Positions 28,447 to 36,438 of a DNA stretch of 64,000 nucleotides are shown here, piece by piece (the stretch's first letter is position 1; each line of letters opens with the position of its first letter). The notes beneath the pieces are model-generated. The model made no database searches and was not told the DNA's origin. It saw only the letters and a program-made list of their open reading frames with translations. This stretch comes from Mycolicibacterium sp. ND9-15. Its GTDB lineage: Bacteria > Actinomycetota > Actinomycetes > Mycobacteriales > Mycobacteriaceae. The position numbers were made by a program, and so were the translations under genes. Where the stretch lies: NCBI RefSeq assembly GCF_035918395.1, contig NZ_CP142362.1, positions 1,153,501-1,217,500 of the forward strand, in the 5' to 3' direction.

Positions 28447-29805
28447 TCATGACCGCGCGGCAGCGATCAGGTTTGACGATGAGTAGCCCGCGACGGTCGG
28501 CAGCAGGACCACATCGCCGCCGTGGCTTCGAACCACATCGGCCTCGGGCAGATCGGCCTCGGTGTAGTCGCCGCCCTTGACCCAGATGTCGGGCCGCAGC
28601 TGGGCCAACGCCGCTTCCGGTGACAGCTCGTCGAAAATGATCACCGCGTCGACGCAGGCCAGCGCCGCCAGCACCCGTGCCCTGTCCTGGTCTGCCACCA
28701 CCGGTCGCCGCGGGCCTTTGAGCGCGCGCACCGAGGCGTCGGAGTTCAGCAGCACCACCAGCGCATCGCCGAGTCCGCGGGCCTGGCGCAGCAGCCGAAC
28801 GTGACCGGTGTGCAGCAGGTCGAAGCACCCACCGGTGGCGACCAGGGTCCCACCGGTACGGCGCAAGCGATCCCGCACGTCGGCGATGTCGCTACTGACC
28901 ACGGTCGAGTCCGTGATGGCCCAGGATGTTCCGCCGACGGCCGCCGCGCTCGACACCCCGGCCGCACCGCCGGCCGCGACGAACCTGCTCGCAGCGTTCA
29001 CGGCGTCGCTGACGGCGTCCTGCACGTCCTTTCCGGCCGCCAGTGACATGGTGGCCGCGATTGCGAACCGGTCACCCGCGCCGCAGGTGTCGCCGTGGCC
29101 TGGCCGGGCAGTCGAATGGGTCACGGGGTGGTGCACGCTGCCGGTGCCGGTGGCCAGCAGCGCGCCCTTGGAACCCAGCGTGACGCACACCGCCTTCGCC
29201 GACCATCGTTCGCGCAATACCTCCGCCGAACACCCGTCCGCCTCGGCGTGATTCGGGGTGACGAGCCAGCAGTCCGGGACAGGATCGCTGCCGCGAGGAT
29301 GCGGGTCCCAGACCACCGGCACCCGGGGCGCGGCCCGGCTCAGCAGCTCGCGGATCTCGCCGTGTGCGGTCACGCCGTGGCCGTAGTCCGCCACACAGAC
29401 CGCCCCGGCCTGGTCGAGAACTTCGGCGACCCGGGCGGGCAGCGGTGAGCCGGCGGCCGACCCGTCGCCGCGGTCGAGCCGCAGCATCGAATGACCGGCC
29501 GCCCGGATCCTGGTCTTGCACAGGGTGCTACCGGTCAACTCCAGTGCGACGATTCGTACGCCGGACTCGGCCAGCAGATCGGTCAACGCCCGACCGTCGG
29601 CATCGTCACCGACCGCCGTCACCAACACCACTTCACATCCCGTGCGGGCGGCCAGCACGGCGGCCAACCCGGCGCCTCCGGGGCGCTGCCAGACCCGTTC
29701 GGCATCGACCACCGGCACCGGCGCCTCGGGACTGAGCCGGGTGGCGGTGCCCTCGATGTCGACGTCGAGCATGGAATCGCCGACGATCACCAACGGCCTA
29801 GTCAC
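28447..29805 (-). CDS. hldE: HldE-like bifunctional heptose-7-P kinase / heptose-1-P adenylyltransferase
   Basis: A 452-residue fusion. Residues about 1-310 are a ribokinase-type sugar kinase (VIVGDSMLDVDIEGT, GHGDTCGAGDRFAIAAT with the catalytic Asp) that would phosphorylate D-glycero-D-manno-heptose-7-P at C1. Residues about 322-452 are a cytidylyltransferase-fold domain (GGCFDLLHTGHVRLLRQA with HxGH, and KGGDYTEADLPE) that would make ADP-heptose. The order and length match proteobacterial HldE. The GTG start overlaps the gmhA stop by 8 bases. With GmhA and the GmhB domain at 31389-32882, the D,D-heptose pathway is complete. Confidence 0.88.
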   Translation of the reverse strand: MTRPLVIVGDSMLDVDIEGTATRLSPEAPVPVVDAERVWQRPGGAGLAAVLAARTGCEVVLVTAVGDDADGRALTDLLAESGVRIVALELTGSTLCKTRIRAAGHSMLRLDRGDGSAAGSPLPARVAEVLDQAGAVCVADYGHGVTAHGEIRELLSRAAPRVPVVWDPHPRGSDPVPDCWLVTPNHAEADGCSAEVLRERWSAKAVCVTLGSKGALLATGTGSVHHPVTHSTARPGHGDTCGAGDRFAIAATMSLAAGKDVQDAVSDAVNAASRFVAAGGAAGVSSAAAVGGTSWAITDSTVVSSDIADVRDRLRRTGGTLVATGGCFDLLHTGHVRLLRQARGLGDALVVLLNSDASVRALKGPRRPVVADQDRARVLAALACVDAVIIFDELSPEAALAQLRPDIWVKGGDYTEADLPEADVVRSHGGDVVLLPTVAGYSSSNLIAAARS

Positions 29806-30376
29806 CAGATGTCCTGAGCAGCGCGTCATCGACCGCGATGCACAGCGTGTGCACCAACATGAGGTGGATCTCCTGGACCGTGGCGCTGCTCGACGCCTCG
29901 ACACAGACCGCGTCGTCGCACATCGCGGCGAGCGGATTTGGCTGCGGCCCCGTCAACGCCCATGTGGTCAAGTCGGTTTCGTGGGCGGCCTTGACCGCCG
30001 CGAGCACATTCGGGCTGGTGCCGCTGGTCGAGAGCGCGACCAGGATGTCGCCGGGCCTGCCGTGCGCCCGGACGCCCCTGGCGAACATCTCGTCGACGCC
30101 GTAGTCGTTGGCGATCGCGGTCAACGCCGAGGTGTCGGCATGCAAGGAGATCGCCGACATCGGCATCCGCTCGTCCCGGAAGCGCCCGACCAATTCGGCG
30201 GTGAGGTGCTGCGCTTCGGCCGCGCTGCCGCCGTTGCCGCAAGCCAGTAGCCGACCGCCGGTGCTGAGCAGGTCGGCCAGCCGCCGGCCCCATGCGGCCA
30301 CCTTGGGTGCCTGCGGCCCGATGTGATCGACCGCTTGTGCCAGTGCGGTGAAGTGGGTTTCGATCATCGGAATCAT
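29798..30376 (-). CDS. gmhA: GmhA, sedoheptulose-7-phosphate isomerase
   Basis: A 192-residue SIS-domain isomerase converting sedoheptulose-7-P to D-glycero-D-manno-heptose-7-P. It has LLACGNGGSAAEAQHLTAEL, HADTSALTAIANDYG, LSTSGTSPNVLAAV, and the C-terminal SATVQEIHLMLVHTLC carrying the Glu/His of GmhA active sites. The ATG at 30376 has GGAGG 7 bases upstream and overlaps the GT9 stop (ATGA). It is the first committed step to ADP-heptose in this island. Confidence 0.93.
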   Translation of the reverse strand: MIPMIETHFTALAQAVDHIGPQAPKVAAWGRRLADLLSTGGRLLACGNGGSAAEAQHLTAELVGRFRDERMPMSAISLHADTSALTAIANDYGVDEMFARGVRAHGRPGDILVALSTSGTSPNVLAAVKAAHETDLTTWALTGPQPNPLAAMCDDAVCVEASSSATVQEIHLMLVHTLCIAVDDALLRTSGD

Positions 30377-31392
30377 TGCCGTCCTCCAATCCGGTTGACT
30401 GCGTTGAGCAGTTCGTCGTCGGTGATGCCGTCCAGGCACGGGTGTCCTGCCACCGGGCAGGACCGGGCGCGGGTGAGCCGGCACGCGGCGTCTTGGTTCC
30501 CGAGTCGAAAAACGTTGCGGCCGTACGGGCTCCACTGCGCGGCGGGTACGACAGGGGCGAACAGGGAGACCACCGGCGTGCCGACGGCCGCGGCCAGGTG
30601 CGCCGGTCCGGTGTTGGGCGCGACCACCACTTGTGCGTCGGCGTAGACCGCCGCCAACGTGGCGAGCGAGGTGCCCCCGCCGAGGTCGACGGCCGCGTCG
30701 CCCGCCACGGCCGCGGTGAGGTCACGTTCGGCCGGGTCGCCGGTGACCACCACCCGGCGGCCCGCCTCGACCAACGCTTCGACCATTCGGGCGCTGCGTT
30801 CGGTGCTCGGCCGGCGTGCCGGGACGGCGGCACCGGGGTGGAACACCACATACGGTGCGACGCGCAGTGTTTCGGCTAGTTCACCGGTCAGCGCCGGCGG
30901 TTGCTTGATCCGCAGCCTGCCGTCGTCGCCCTCGGGCAGTTCGCAACCGGCGGCCTGCGCAAGAGACAGCGCGCGCTCGGGTTCGGGTATGCCGTCCGGC
31001 GCGTGATGGCGAAGGTCGAGCAGGGTGCCGGGATAGTCGTCGCTGATCGCCCCGACCCAGGGCACCGCGGCCATCCGGCAGATCAGCGCCAGCGGCAGCG
31101 GCGACTGGTGAAACGACGTGAAGATGTACACGCGTTCGGGCGCCACGTCGTGCAACTGTTTGACCAGTGCCTCGACATGGCCCGCGGTCAGTTCGGGTGA
31201 GTCGAAGTCGACCCACGGCGCCTGCCACTCGATGATGTCGTCGACGCCGGGTAGCAGTTCGGCGGCGCTTCGGCCCCGGGGGCCCGCCAGCAAGGTCACC
31301 GCGTCGTGCATCTCGGCGACGGCGCGGACCGCAGGCCCGGTGATCAACACATCACCGGCGCTGTCCAAGCGCGCGACGACCGCCCGGGTCAT
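30373..31392 (-). CDS. GT9 (heptosyltransferase-type) glycosyltransferase B
   Basis: A 339-residue GT9 protein, a distant paralog of the one at 26796-27737. It has VVARLDSAGDVLITGPAVRAVAE, YVVFHPGAAVPARRPS, and VVAPNTGPAHLAAAVGTPVVSLFAP for the nucleotide-sugar site. A C-terminal Cys-containing tail (CRLTRARSCPVAGHPCLDGI) resembles the end of several GT9 enzymes and might bind a metal. The ATG overlaps the preceding gene stop by four bases. Two GT9 enzymes suggest at least two heptose (or related) additions. Confidence 0.88.
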   Translation of the reverse strand: MTRAVVARLDSAGDVLITGPAVRAVAEMHDAVTLLAGPRGRSAAELLPGVDDIIEWQAPWVDFDSPELTAGHVEALVKQLHDVAPERVYIFTSFHQSPLPLALICRMAAVPWVGAISDDYPGTLLDLRHHAPDGIPEPERALSLAQAAGCELPEGDDGRLRIKQPPALTGELAETLRVAPYVVFHPGAAVPARRPSTERSARMVEALVEAGRRVVVTGDPAERDLTAAVAGDAAVDLGGGTSLATLAAVYADAQVVVAPNTGPAHLAAAVGTPVVSLFAPVVPAAQWSPYGRNVFRLGNQDAACRLTRARSCPVAGHPCLDGITDDELLNAVNRIGGRQ

Positions 31393-32882
31393 CGGCAGTC
31401 CCTCAACACCATGGACACCGCCTCGTCGAGGTCCGCCGCGACGCGCGCCTTGGCGCGTGCCGCGCTGATCTCGTGCGGGAGCGTCCGATCCGTCGGCACC
31501 AGCACCGCGTCGGCACCGGCCGACAGCGCGGCATCGATATCCCCGCCGGTGTCCCCGATCATCAGGCACCGGGAAGGGGGCACACCGAGCGCGGCCGCGG
31601 CGTCTTCGACCATGCCGGGAGCCGGTTTGCGACAGCGGCATTCGTCATCGGCGTCGTGCACGCACAGGTGCCACGAGTCGAACGGACCGAGCACCGCATC
31701 GACTTCGGCGTTGACCGCGGCGAGCTGGCGGGGGCTGATGAACCCCTTCGCCACCCCGGACTGGTTGCTCACGATGGCCAGCAGGAGACCCTTGCGGCGC
31801 AACCGGTTCAACGCCGCGGATGCGCCGGGCAGCGGACGGACCCCGGAAGGATCGTTGAGGTAGGGCCCGTCTTCGATGATCGTGTCGTCGCGGTCGAGCA
31901 GGACCGCCAGCGGCGGTTCGCGGCGCGCCGTGCGGAATGCCCGCTCGCCGGCCAACCGGTGCCACACCGCCACCGGCGGAATGAGCAGGCTGGTGAGCGC
32001 GATGCGGCCTGCCTCGGCCGGCGTGCGCGGGCCGGACCAGAACCGGCGGACCGCGAACTCGGCGGTCAGCAATGCCCACAGCGCGGCGGCCGATCGCGCC
32101 ATGCGCCACTGACCGGCCAACGCGCAGGCCGCTGCGGCGCCGACGGCGGCGGTGGTCGCCGCATGCACGGGCAGTCGGCCGCGGCCCTCGCCGATCGCCG
32201 AGCGCCACCGCCTGCCGTGCTTGCGGCGCATCAACGCGTTGTCACGGTTGCCGATCTGGGCACGCACACTGCTGAACAGCGAGGCGGGCGCGACCGGGTG
32301 GGTGCATCGACGGTCCCCGCGGACGATGCTGTGCCCGGCCAAAGTGATCCGCACCGCAATGTCGGAGTCCTCCCGGTATGCACGGGGAAACCGTTCGTCG
32401 AAGCCGCCGGCGGCGACCAGCACGTCACGGCGAAACGCCATGTCGGCCGTGATCCACTGCGCCTCGGCGAGCCGCTGGGTGCGGCGCTCGTCGTCGGTGG
32501 CCTTACGGCCACCCACGCGCGGCACCTCGATCACCGCCTGGGAACCGGCCGCCGCCTCGACGTCGGCCTTGGCCAGGTCCTCGGCTACCGCGGCGAACCA
32601 ATCGGGTTGCGGGACAACGTCGTCGTCGAGGAAGCAGATCCAGTCGGCGTCGGCGGCCCGCCACCCGGTGTTGCGCGCGGCTGCCGGGCCGCGCCCACCG
32701 CTTCGCAGCACAGCCAGCGGCAGCAGGGTGTCCACCGACAGGGGTGTGTGGCGGCCCGGGCGGTCGTCCACCACGATCACCGCGGTCGGTCGTGGACCTG
32801 CGGAGCCATCGAGCTCTGCGAGCAGCCGGTACAGCGACGGACGCCCGACCGTCGGCACCACGACCGCGAACCGCGGGCTCAT
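31389..32882 (-). CDS. Fusion: GT2 glycosyltransferase plus GmhB-type heptose-bisphosphate phosphatase
   Basis: A 497-residue two-domain protein. Residues about 1-235 are a GT2 transferase (FAVVVPTVGRPSLYRLLAEL, the DDD motif in CFLDDDVVPQPDW, AYREDSDIAVRI). About 250-315 is hydrophobic (ALAGQWRMARSAAALWALL). Residues about 320-497 are a HAD phosphatase of the histidinol-P/GmhB group: LLDRDDTIIEDG, IVSNQSGVAKG, the zinc loop CVHDADDECRCRKPAPGM, and MIGDTGGDIDAA. The phosphatase would remove the C7 phosphate of heptose-1,7-bisphosphate between the two HldE reactions. The ATG overlaps the carbamoyltransferase stop (ATGA). Confidence 0.87.
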   Translation of the reverse strand: MSPRFAVVVPTVGRPSLYRLLAELDGSAGPRPTAVIVVDDRPGRHTPLSVDTLLPLAVLRSGGRGPAAARNTGWRAADADWICFLDDDVVPQPDWFAAVAEDLAKADVEAAAGSQAVIEVPRVGGRKATDDERRTQRLAEAQWITADMAFRRDVLVAAGGFDERFPRAYREDSDIAVRITLAGHSIVRGDRRCTHPVAPASLFSSVRAQIGNRDNALMRRKHGRRWRSAIGEGRGRLPVHAATTAAVGAAAACALAGQWRMARSAAALWALLTAEFAVRRFWSGPRTPAEAGRIALTSLLIPPVAVWHRLAGERAFRTARREPPLAVLLDRDDTIIEDGPYLNDPSGVRPLPGASAALNRLRRKGLLLAIVSNQSGVAKGFISPRQLAAVNAEVDAVLGPFDSWHLCVHDADDECRCRKPAPGMVEDAAAALGVPPSRCLMIGDTGGDIDAALSAGADAVLVPTDRTLPHEISAARAKARVAADLDEAVSMVLRDCR

Positions 32883-34537
32883 CCGGGCCGCCTCACGAGG
32901 AACGGTCCGATCGCCAACACGTCGATCGGTGCGCTGCCGAAACATTCGAGCGCGTCGCGCGGGCTGTCGACCATCGGGCGACCGGCGGTGTTGAAGCTGG
33001 TGTTGACGATGACCGGCACGCCAGTGCGGGCGGCGAACCGGCCGATGGTGTCGTGCAACAGCGGATCACCGCGATCGACGGTCTGGATGCGCGCCGTGCC
33101 GTCGACGTGGGTGACCGCAGGGATCCGGTCCCGCCAGTTCGCGGCAACCTCGTGCACGAACAGCATGTACGGGCTCGGGATCGGACCGCCGGAGAAGATC
33201 TCGGCGGCGCGCTCGGCCAGCACCATGGGCGCGACGGGGCGGAACTGTTCACGCCCCTTGACGGTGTTGAGCCGCTCCAGGTTCTCGATGCGCCGGGGAT
33301 CGGCGAGCAGCGACCGTTGCCCGAGCGCACGTGGCCCGAACTCCGCCCGGCCCTGGAACCAACCGACGAGTTTGTTGTCGGCCAGCGCGTCGCCGACCGC
33401 GACGGCCAGGTCCACGGGCCGCTCGTGAGGTACGGCCGCTTCGGTGAGCACCGCGGCGATTTCGTCGTCGGAGAACCCGCGGCCCAGTGCCGCCGACGGC
33501 ATCGGCGCGATCGGTTCACCGGCCTCTCCGGCCAGGGCCAGCGCGGCGCCCAGCGCGGTTCCCGAGTCACCGGCTGCCGGCTGAACCCAGACGTTCGAGA
33601 AGCCACCCCGCCGGAAGAGCTTGGAGTTGGCTACGCAGTTGAGCGCGACTCCGCCGGCCAGGCAGAGGTTTTCGTGGTCGGTGCGCTCGCGGAGCCAGCC
33701 CGCCAGGTCGAGCAGCACCTCCTCCACGACGGTCTGGACGCTGCACGCAAGATCGGCGTGCTCGGGTTCGGGCCGGTCCAGCGCATGGCCCTTCCCCGCC
33801 CCCGGCGCGCGGGCCGGGGTGATCGAGTTCCAGTCCACGGGTTCGGTGCGAAAGCCGCCGTCCGCACACGCATAGACCAACTCGCGGAACGTGTCGGCGA
33901 ACCGCGGAATCCCGTAGGACGCCATCGCCATCACCTTGTACTCGTCGCTGGACCGCTTGAAGCCGAGGTGTTCGGTAAGGCTCTCGTAGAGCAGGCCCAG
34001 CGAGTGCGGCAGCGACTGCGTCGCCAGCACGTCGAGTTTGTGGTCCCGGTAGCTTCCGGCCAGCATCGAGGACCGCTCGCCGCGCCCGTCGACGACCAGC
34101 ACCGCGCAGTCGGGGTGTGGGGAGGCCAGCGCGCTCGAAGCGGCGTGCGCGACGTGGTGACGGACGTGACGCACGATCCCCGGGTCCAGGCCGGGTAGCG
34201 CGGACTGCAGGAACCGAGGCGCCCGCTCGGCGTAGAGCGTGCGCAGGTACTCCCAGTCGCGGTCCAATCCGGCCAGCCCTTCGGCGGACTCATCCATCAG
34301 GCGCGGATCGTACGAGTAGCCGACCAGGTCCACGTCCGACGGTTTGAGGCCGGCCTGCTCGAGACACCAGCGCGCCGACTCGACCGGCAACTCCCATGTC
34401 GAGAACGGCACCGCCTGCTTGCCGTGCTTACGGCGGGTGAACCGCTCCTCCTCGGCGGCCGCGACGATCCGGCCGTCCACCACCAGCGCCGCGGCGGGGT
34501 CGTGAAATACCGCGTTGATTCCGAGAATTCGCATCAT
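32879..34537 (-). CDS. O-carbamoyltransferase (NodU/TobZ family)
   Basis: A 552-residue enzyme of the family that carbamoylates sugar hydroxyls through carbamoyl-adenylate. The N-terminal Kae1-like part has LGINAVFHDPAAALVVDG and the metal site HVRHHVAHAASSAL; SDEYKVMAMASYG and NLCLAGGVALNCVANSKL follow. The C-terminal domain has RAEFGPRALGQRSLLADPR and IVNTSFNTAGRP. Relatives act on antibiotic sugars and Nod factors; here the target is probably the heptose or a completed glycan (inference). The ATG at 34537 overlaps the epimerase stop, with a G-rich ribosome-binding site. Confidence 0.92.
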   Translation of the reverse strand: MMRILGINAVFHDPAAALVVDGRIVAAAEEERFTRRKHGKQAVPFSTWELPVESARWCLEQAGLKPSDVDLVGYSYDPRLMDESAEGLAGLDRDWEYLRTLYAERAPRFLQSALPGLDPGIVRHVRHHVAHAASSALASPHPDCAVLVVDGRGERSSMLAGSYRDHKLDVLATQSLPHSLGLLYESLTEHLGFKRSSDEYKVMAMASYGIPRFADTFRELVYACADGGFRTEPVDWNSITPARAPGAGKGHALDRPEPEHADLACSVQTVVEEVLLDLAGWLRERTDHENLCLAGGVALNCVANSKLFRRGGFSNVWVQPAAGDSGTALGAALALAGEAGEPIAPMPSAALGRGFSDDEIAAVLTEAAVPHERPVDLAVAVGDALADNKLVGWFQGRAEFGPRALGQRSLLADPRRIENLERLNTVKGREQFRPVAPMVLAERAAEIFSGGPIPSPYMLFVHEVAANWRDRIPAVTHVDGTARIQTVDRGDPLLHDTIGRFAARTGVPVIVNTSFNTAGRPMVDSPRDALECFGSAPIDVLAIGPFLVRRPG

Positions 34538-35511
34538 GGCCCCCAATTTCTCTGCACTGCAACGGGTTCGGACTGCGCACGGAACCAGTCGAGGGTGATG
34601 GACAGACCTTCGGCGTAGCTCACCCGCGGATACCACCCCAACAGCTCCCGCGCCAGCGAGATGTCAGGACATCGCCGTCGCGGATCGTCCTGCGGCAGCG
34701 GACGGAACTCGATCGTCGAGGCACTGCCGACCAGGTCGCGGATGATCTCCGCGATGCGCAGCACCGTCAGCTCGTCCGGGTTCCCGACGTTGACCGGTCC
34801 GGCGCAGTCGGATTCGGCGATGGCGATCAGCGCTGCGACGGTGTCGTCGACGTAACACAGCGAACGGGTCTGGTCGCCCGTGCCGTTGACGGTGATAGGT
34901 TCGTCCGCCAACGCCTGACGGCAGAAGGTGGGCACGATGCGGCCGTCGTCGGGCCGCATCCGCGGCCCGTAGGTGTTGAAGATCCGTGCCACGGCGATAT
35001 CTGCCGACCGCCCGCGCCGGTAGGCGAACGTCAGCGCCTCGGCGAACCGTTTTGCTTCGTCGTACACACTCCGCGGGCCGACCGGATTGACGTTGCCCCA
35101 ATAGTTTTCGGCCTGCGGATGCACCAGCGGGTCGCCGTACACCTCGCTGGTGGACGCCAGCACCAGCCGTGCGCCACACTGCTGGGCGAGCTCGAGCAGA
35201 TGTGCCGTGCCGAGCGCCCCGGTGCGTAACGTCTGAAGAGGCAGCCGCAGATAGTCCACCGGTGAGGCCGGCGATGCGAGGTGAAAGACGGTGTCGATCC
35301 CGGCCGGCAGGTCGGGCAGCGGCTCGCTGATGTCGTGCTCGACGAACCGGTAGCCCGGCCGGCCGACGAACAGATCTGCGGCGATCGGAGCGCTGGTGGA
35401 CAAATCGTCGAGGCAGATCACCTCGACCCCGCGCTCGAGCAGTCGCTCGCACAGGTGTCCGCCGAGGAACCCGCCGCCCCCGGTCACCAGCGCGCGTTTG
35501 ACGTCATGCAT
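34534..35511 (-). CDS. UXS-like UDP-glucuronate decarboxylase (UDP-xylose synthase) / NAD-dependent epimerase
   Basis: A 325-residue extended SDR. It has RALVTGGGGFLGGHLCERLL, HLASPASPVDYLRLPLQTL, STSEVYGDPLVHPQAENYWG, NVNPVGPRSVYDEAKRFAEA with YxxxK, and NTYGPRMRPDDGRIVPTF. The SEVYGDP...YWGNVNPxGPRSxYDE pattern is characteristic of UDP-glucuronate decarboxylases rather than 4-epimerases. It would turn the Ugd product into UDP-xylose. It is first in the nine-gene minus-strand operon that ends with ugd, and divergent from the GT2 gene at 35549 across 37 bases. Confidence 0.85.
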   Translation of the reverse strand: MHDVKRALVTGGGGFLGGHLCERLLERGVEVICLDDLSTSAPIAADLFVGRPGYRFVEHDISEPLPDLPAGIDTVFHLASPASPVDYLRLPLQTLRTGALGTAHLLELAQQCGARLVLASTSEVYGDPLVHPQAENYWGNVNPVGPRSVYDEAKRFAEALTFAYRRGRSADIAVARIFNTYGPRMRPDDGRIVPTFCRQALADEPITVNGTGDQTRSLCYVDDTVAALIAIAESDCAGPVNVGNPDELTVLRIAEIIRDLVGSASTIEFRPLPQDDPRRRCPDISLARELLGWYPRVSYAEGLSITLDWFRAQSEPVAVQRNWGP

Positions 35512-35512
35512 C

Positions 35513-35537
35513 GTTTGCCTTCCGGATCGGCGGGTAG
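35513..35537 (+). promoter_or_regulatory. SigF promoter (GTTT-N15-GGGTAG) for the GT2 gene
   Basis: A perfect match to the SigF consensus. The -10 ends 11 bases before the ATG at 35549, so the leader would be about 5 bases. It occupies the whole 37-base gap between the divergent operons. Confidence 0.65.
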
Positions 35538-35548
35538 CCAGCACGGTC

Positions 35549-36433
35549 ATGCAGAGCCGAGCCGCCGCCGAGGTATCGTTCGTGATCGCCAGCCAGAACC
35601 GCGCCACGGAACTCGCGACGGTCGTGAACCGGCTGCTCGACGCCACGCCGTGTCCGATTGTCGTGGTGGACAACGCGTCCAGCGATGACAGCGTCGCTAC
35701 CGTCGACCGGATGGCGGCGCGGTCTCGCGGCCGCCTTCGCCTCATCGCGCTGCACGAAAACCTCGGCGCGGTCGGCCGCAACGTAGGGGTGCGGGCGTGC
35801 CGCACGCCGTACGTGGCTTTCTGCGACGACGATTCCTGGTGGACACCCGAGGCGCCTGCGATCGGCGCAGAGGCGTTCGGACGGTATCCGTCGGTCGGGC
35901 TGCTGGCGGCCCGCACGATCGTGTGGCCGCAGCGCCGGGACGACCCGTTCTGCGCCCTGCTGGCCCACAGCGCGCTGGGCCGACGACCCGACCTGCCCGG
36001 TCCCTCGATCCTCGGCTTCATGAGTTGCGCGGCCATGGTGCGTAAACGGGCATTCGAGCAGGCCGGCGGCTTCAGCGACATCCTGCATTTCCGCGGCGAG
36101 GAGCAACTGCTCGCGCTCGACATGGCCGCGGCTGGCTGGGACCTCTGCTACTACGCGCCCTTGGTGGCGATTCACCAACCGTCCCCGGTGCGCGCCACCA
36201 CGACGGCCCAGACCGCGCGACAGTTGCGCAACGACGTGCTCACCACGTGGCTGCGTCGACCGATTCGCCACTGCCTCAATGCCAGTGGCCGCCTGATCCT
36301 GGCGGCGCTGCGGGATCGCGACCATGCCCGCGGTGCGCTCGAGGCCGTCGCGCGCTTGCCGGATGTCATCACCCACCGTCGGCCGCTTCCCCACGCCGTG
36401 GAGGAAGCGGTGAGGATGCTGGAGTCGGGCTGA
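35549..36433 (+). CDS. GT2 glycosyltransferase
   Basis: A 294-residue GT2 enzyme. It has VSFVIASQNRATELATVVNRLL, IVVVDNASSDDSV, AFCDDDSWWTPEA with the DDD metal/nucleotide motif, and HFRGEEQLLALDMAAAGWDL. No membrane helices are seen. The sugar donor is unknown. The ATG at 35549 follows a SigF-type promoter by a few bases. It converges on the GT4 gene with a 5-base gap and is the only plus-strand gene within the glycan island apart from the transposase. Confidence 0.88.
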   Translation: MQSRAAAEVSFVIASQNRATELATVVNRLLDATPCPIVVVDNASSDDSVATVDRMAARSRGRLRLIALHENLGAVGRNVGVRACRTPYVAFCDDDSWWTPEAPAIGAEAFGRYPSVGLLAARTIVWPQRRDDPFCALLAHSALGRRPDLPGPSILGFMSCAAMVRKRAFEQAGGFSDILHFRGEEQLLALDMAAAGWDLCYYAPLVAIHQPSPVRATTTAQTARQLRNDVLTTWLRRPIRHCLNASGRLILAALRDRDHARGALEAVARLPDVITHRRPLPHAVEEAVRMLESG

Positions 36434-36438
36434 GCCGG

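Noticed and set aside
31473..33428. 651-codon plus-strand frame across the GT2-GmhB and carbamoyltransferase genes
   Set aside because: Antisense to two clear enzymes with intact motifs; translation is Arg/Gly/His-rich with no domain.
32744..34198. 484-codon plus-strand frame over the carbamoyltransferase
   Set aside because: Shadow of the real minus-strand gene.
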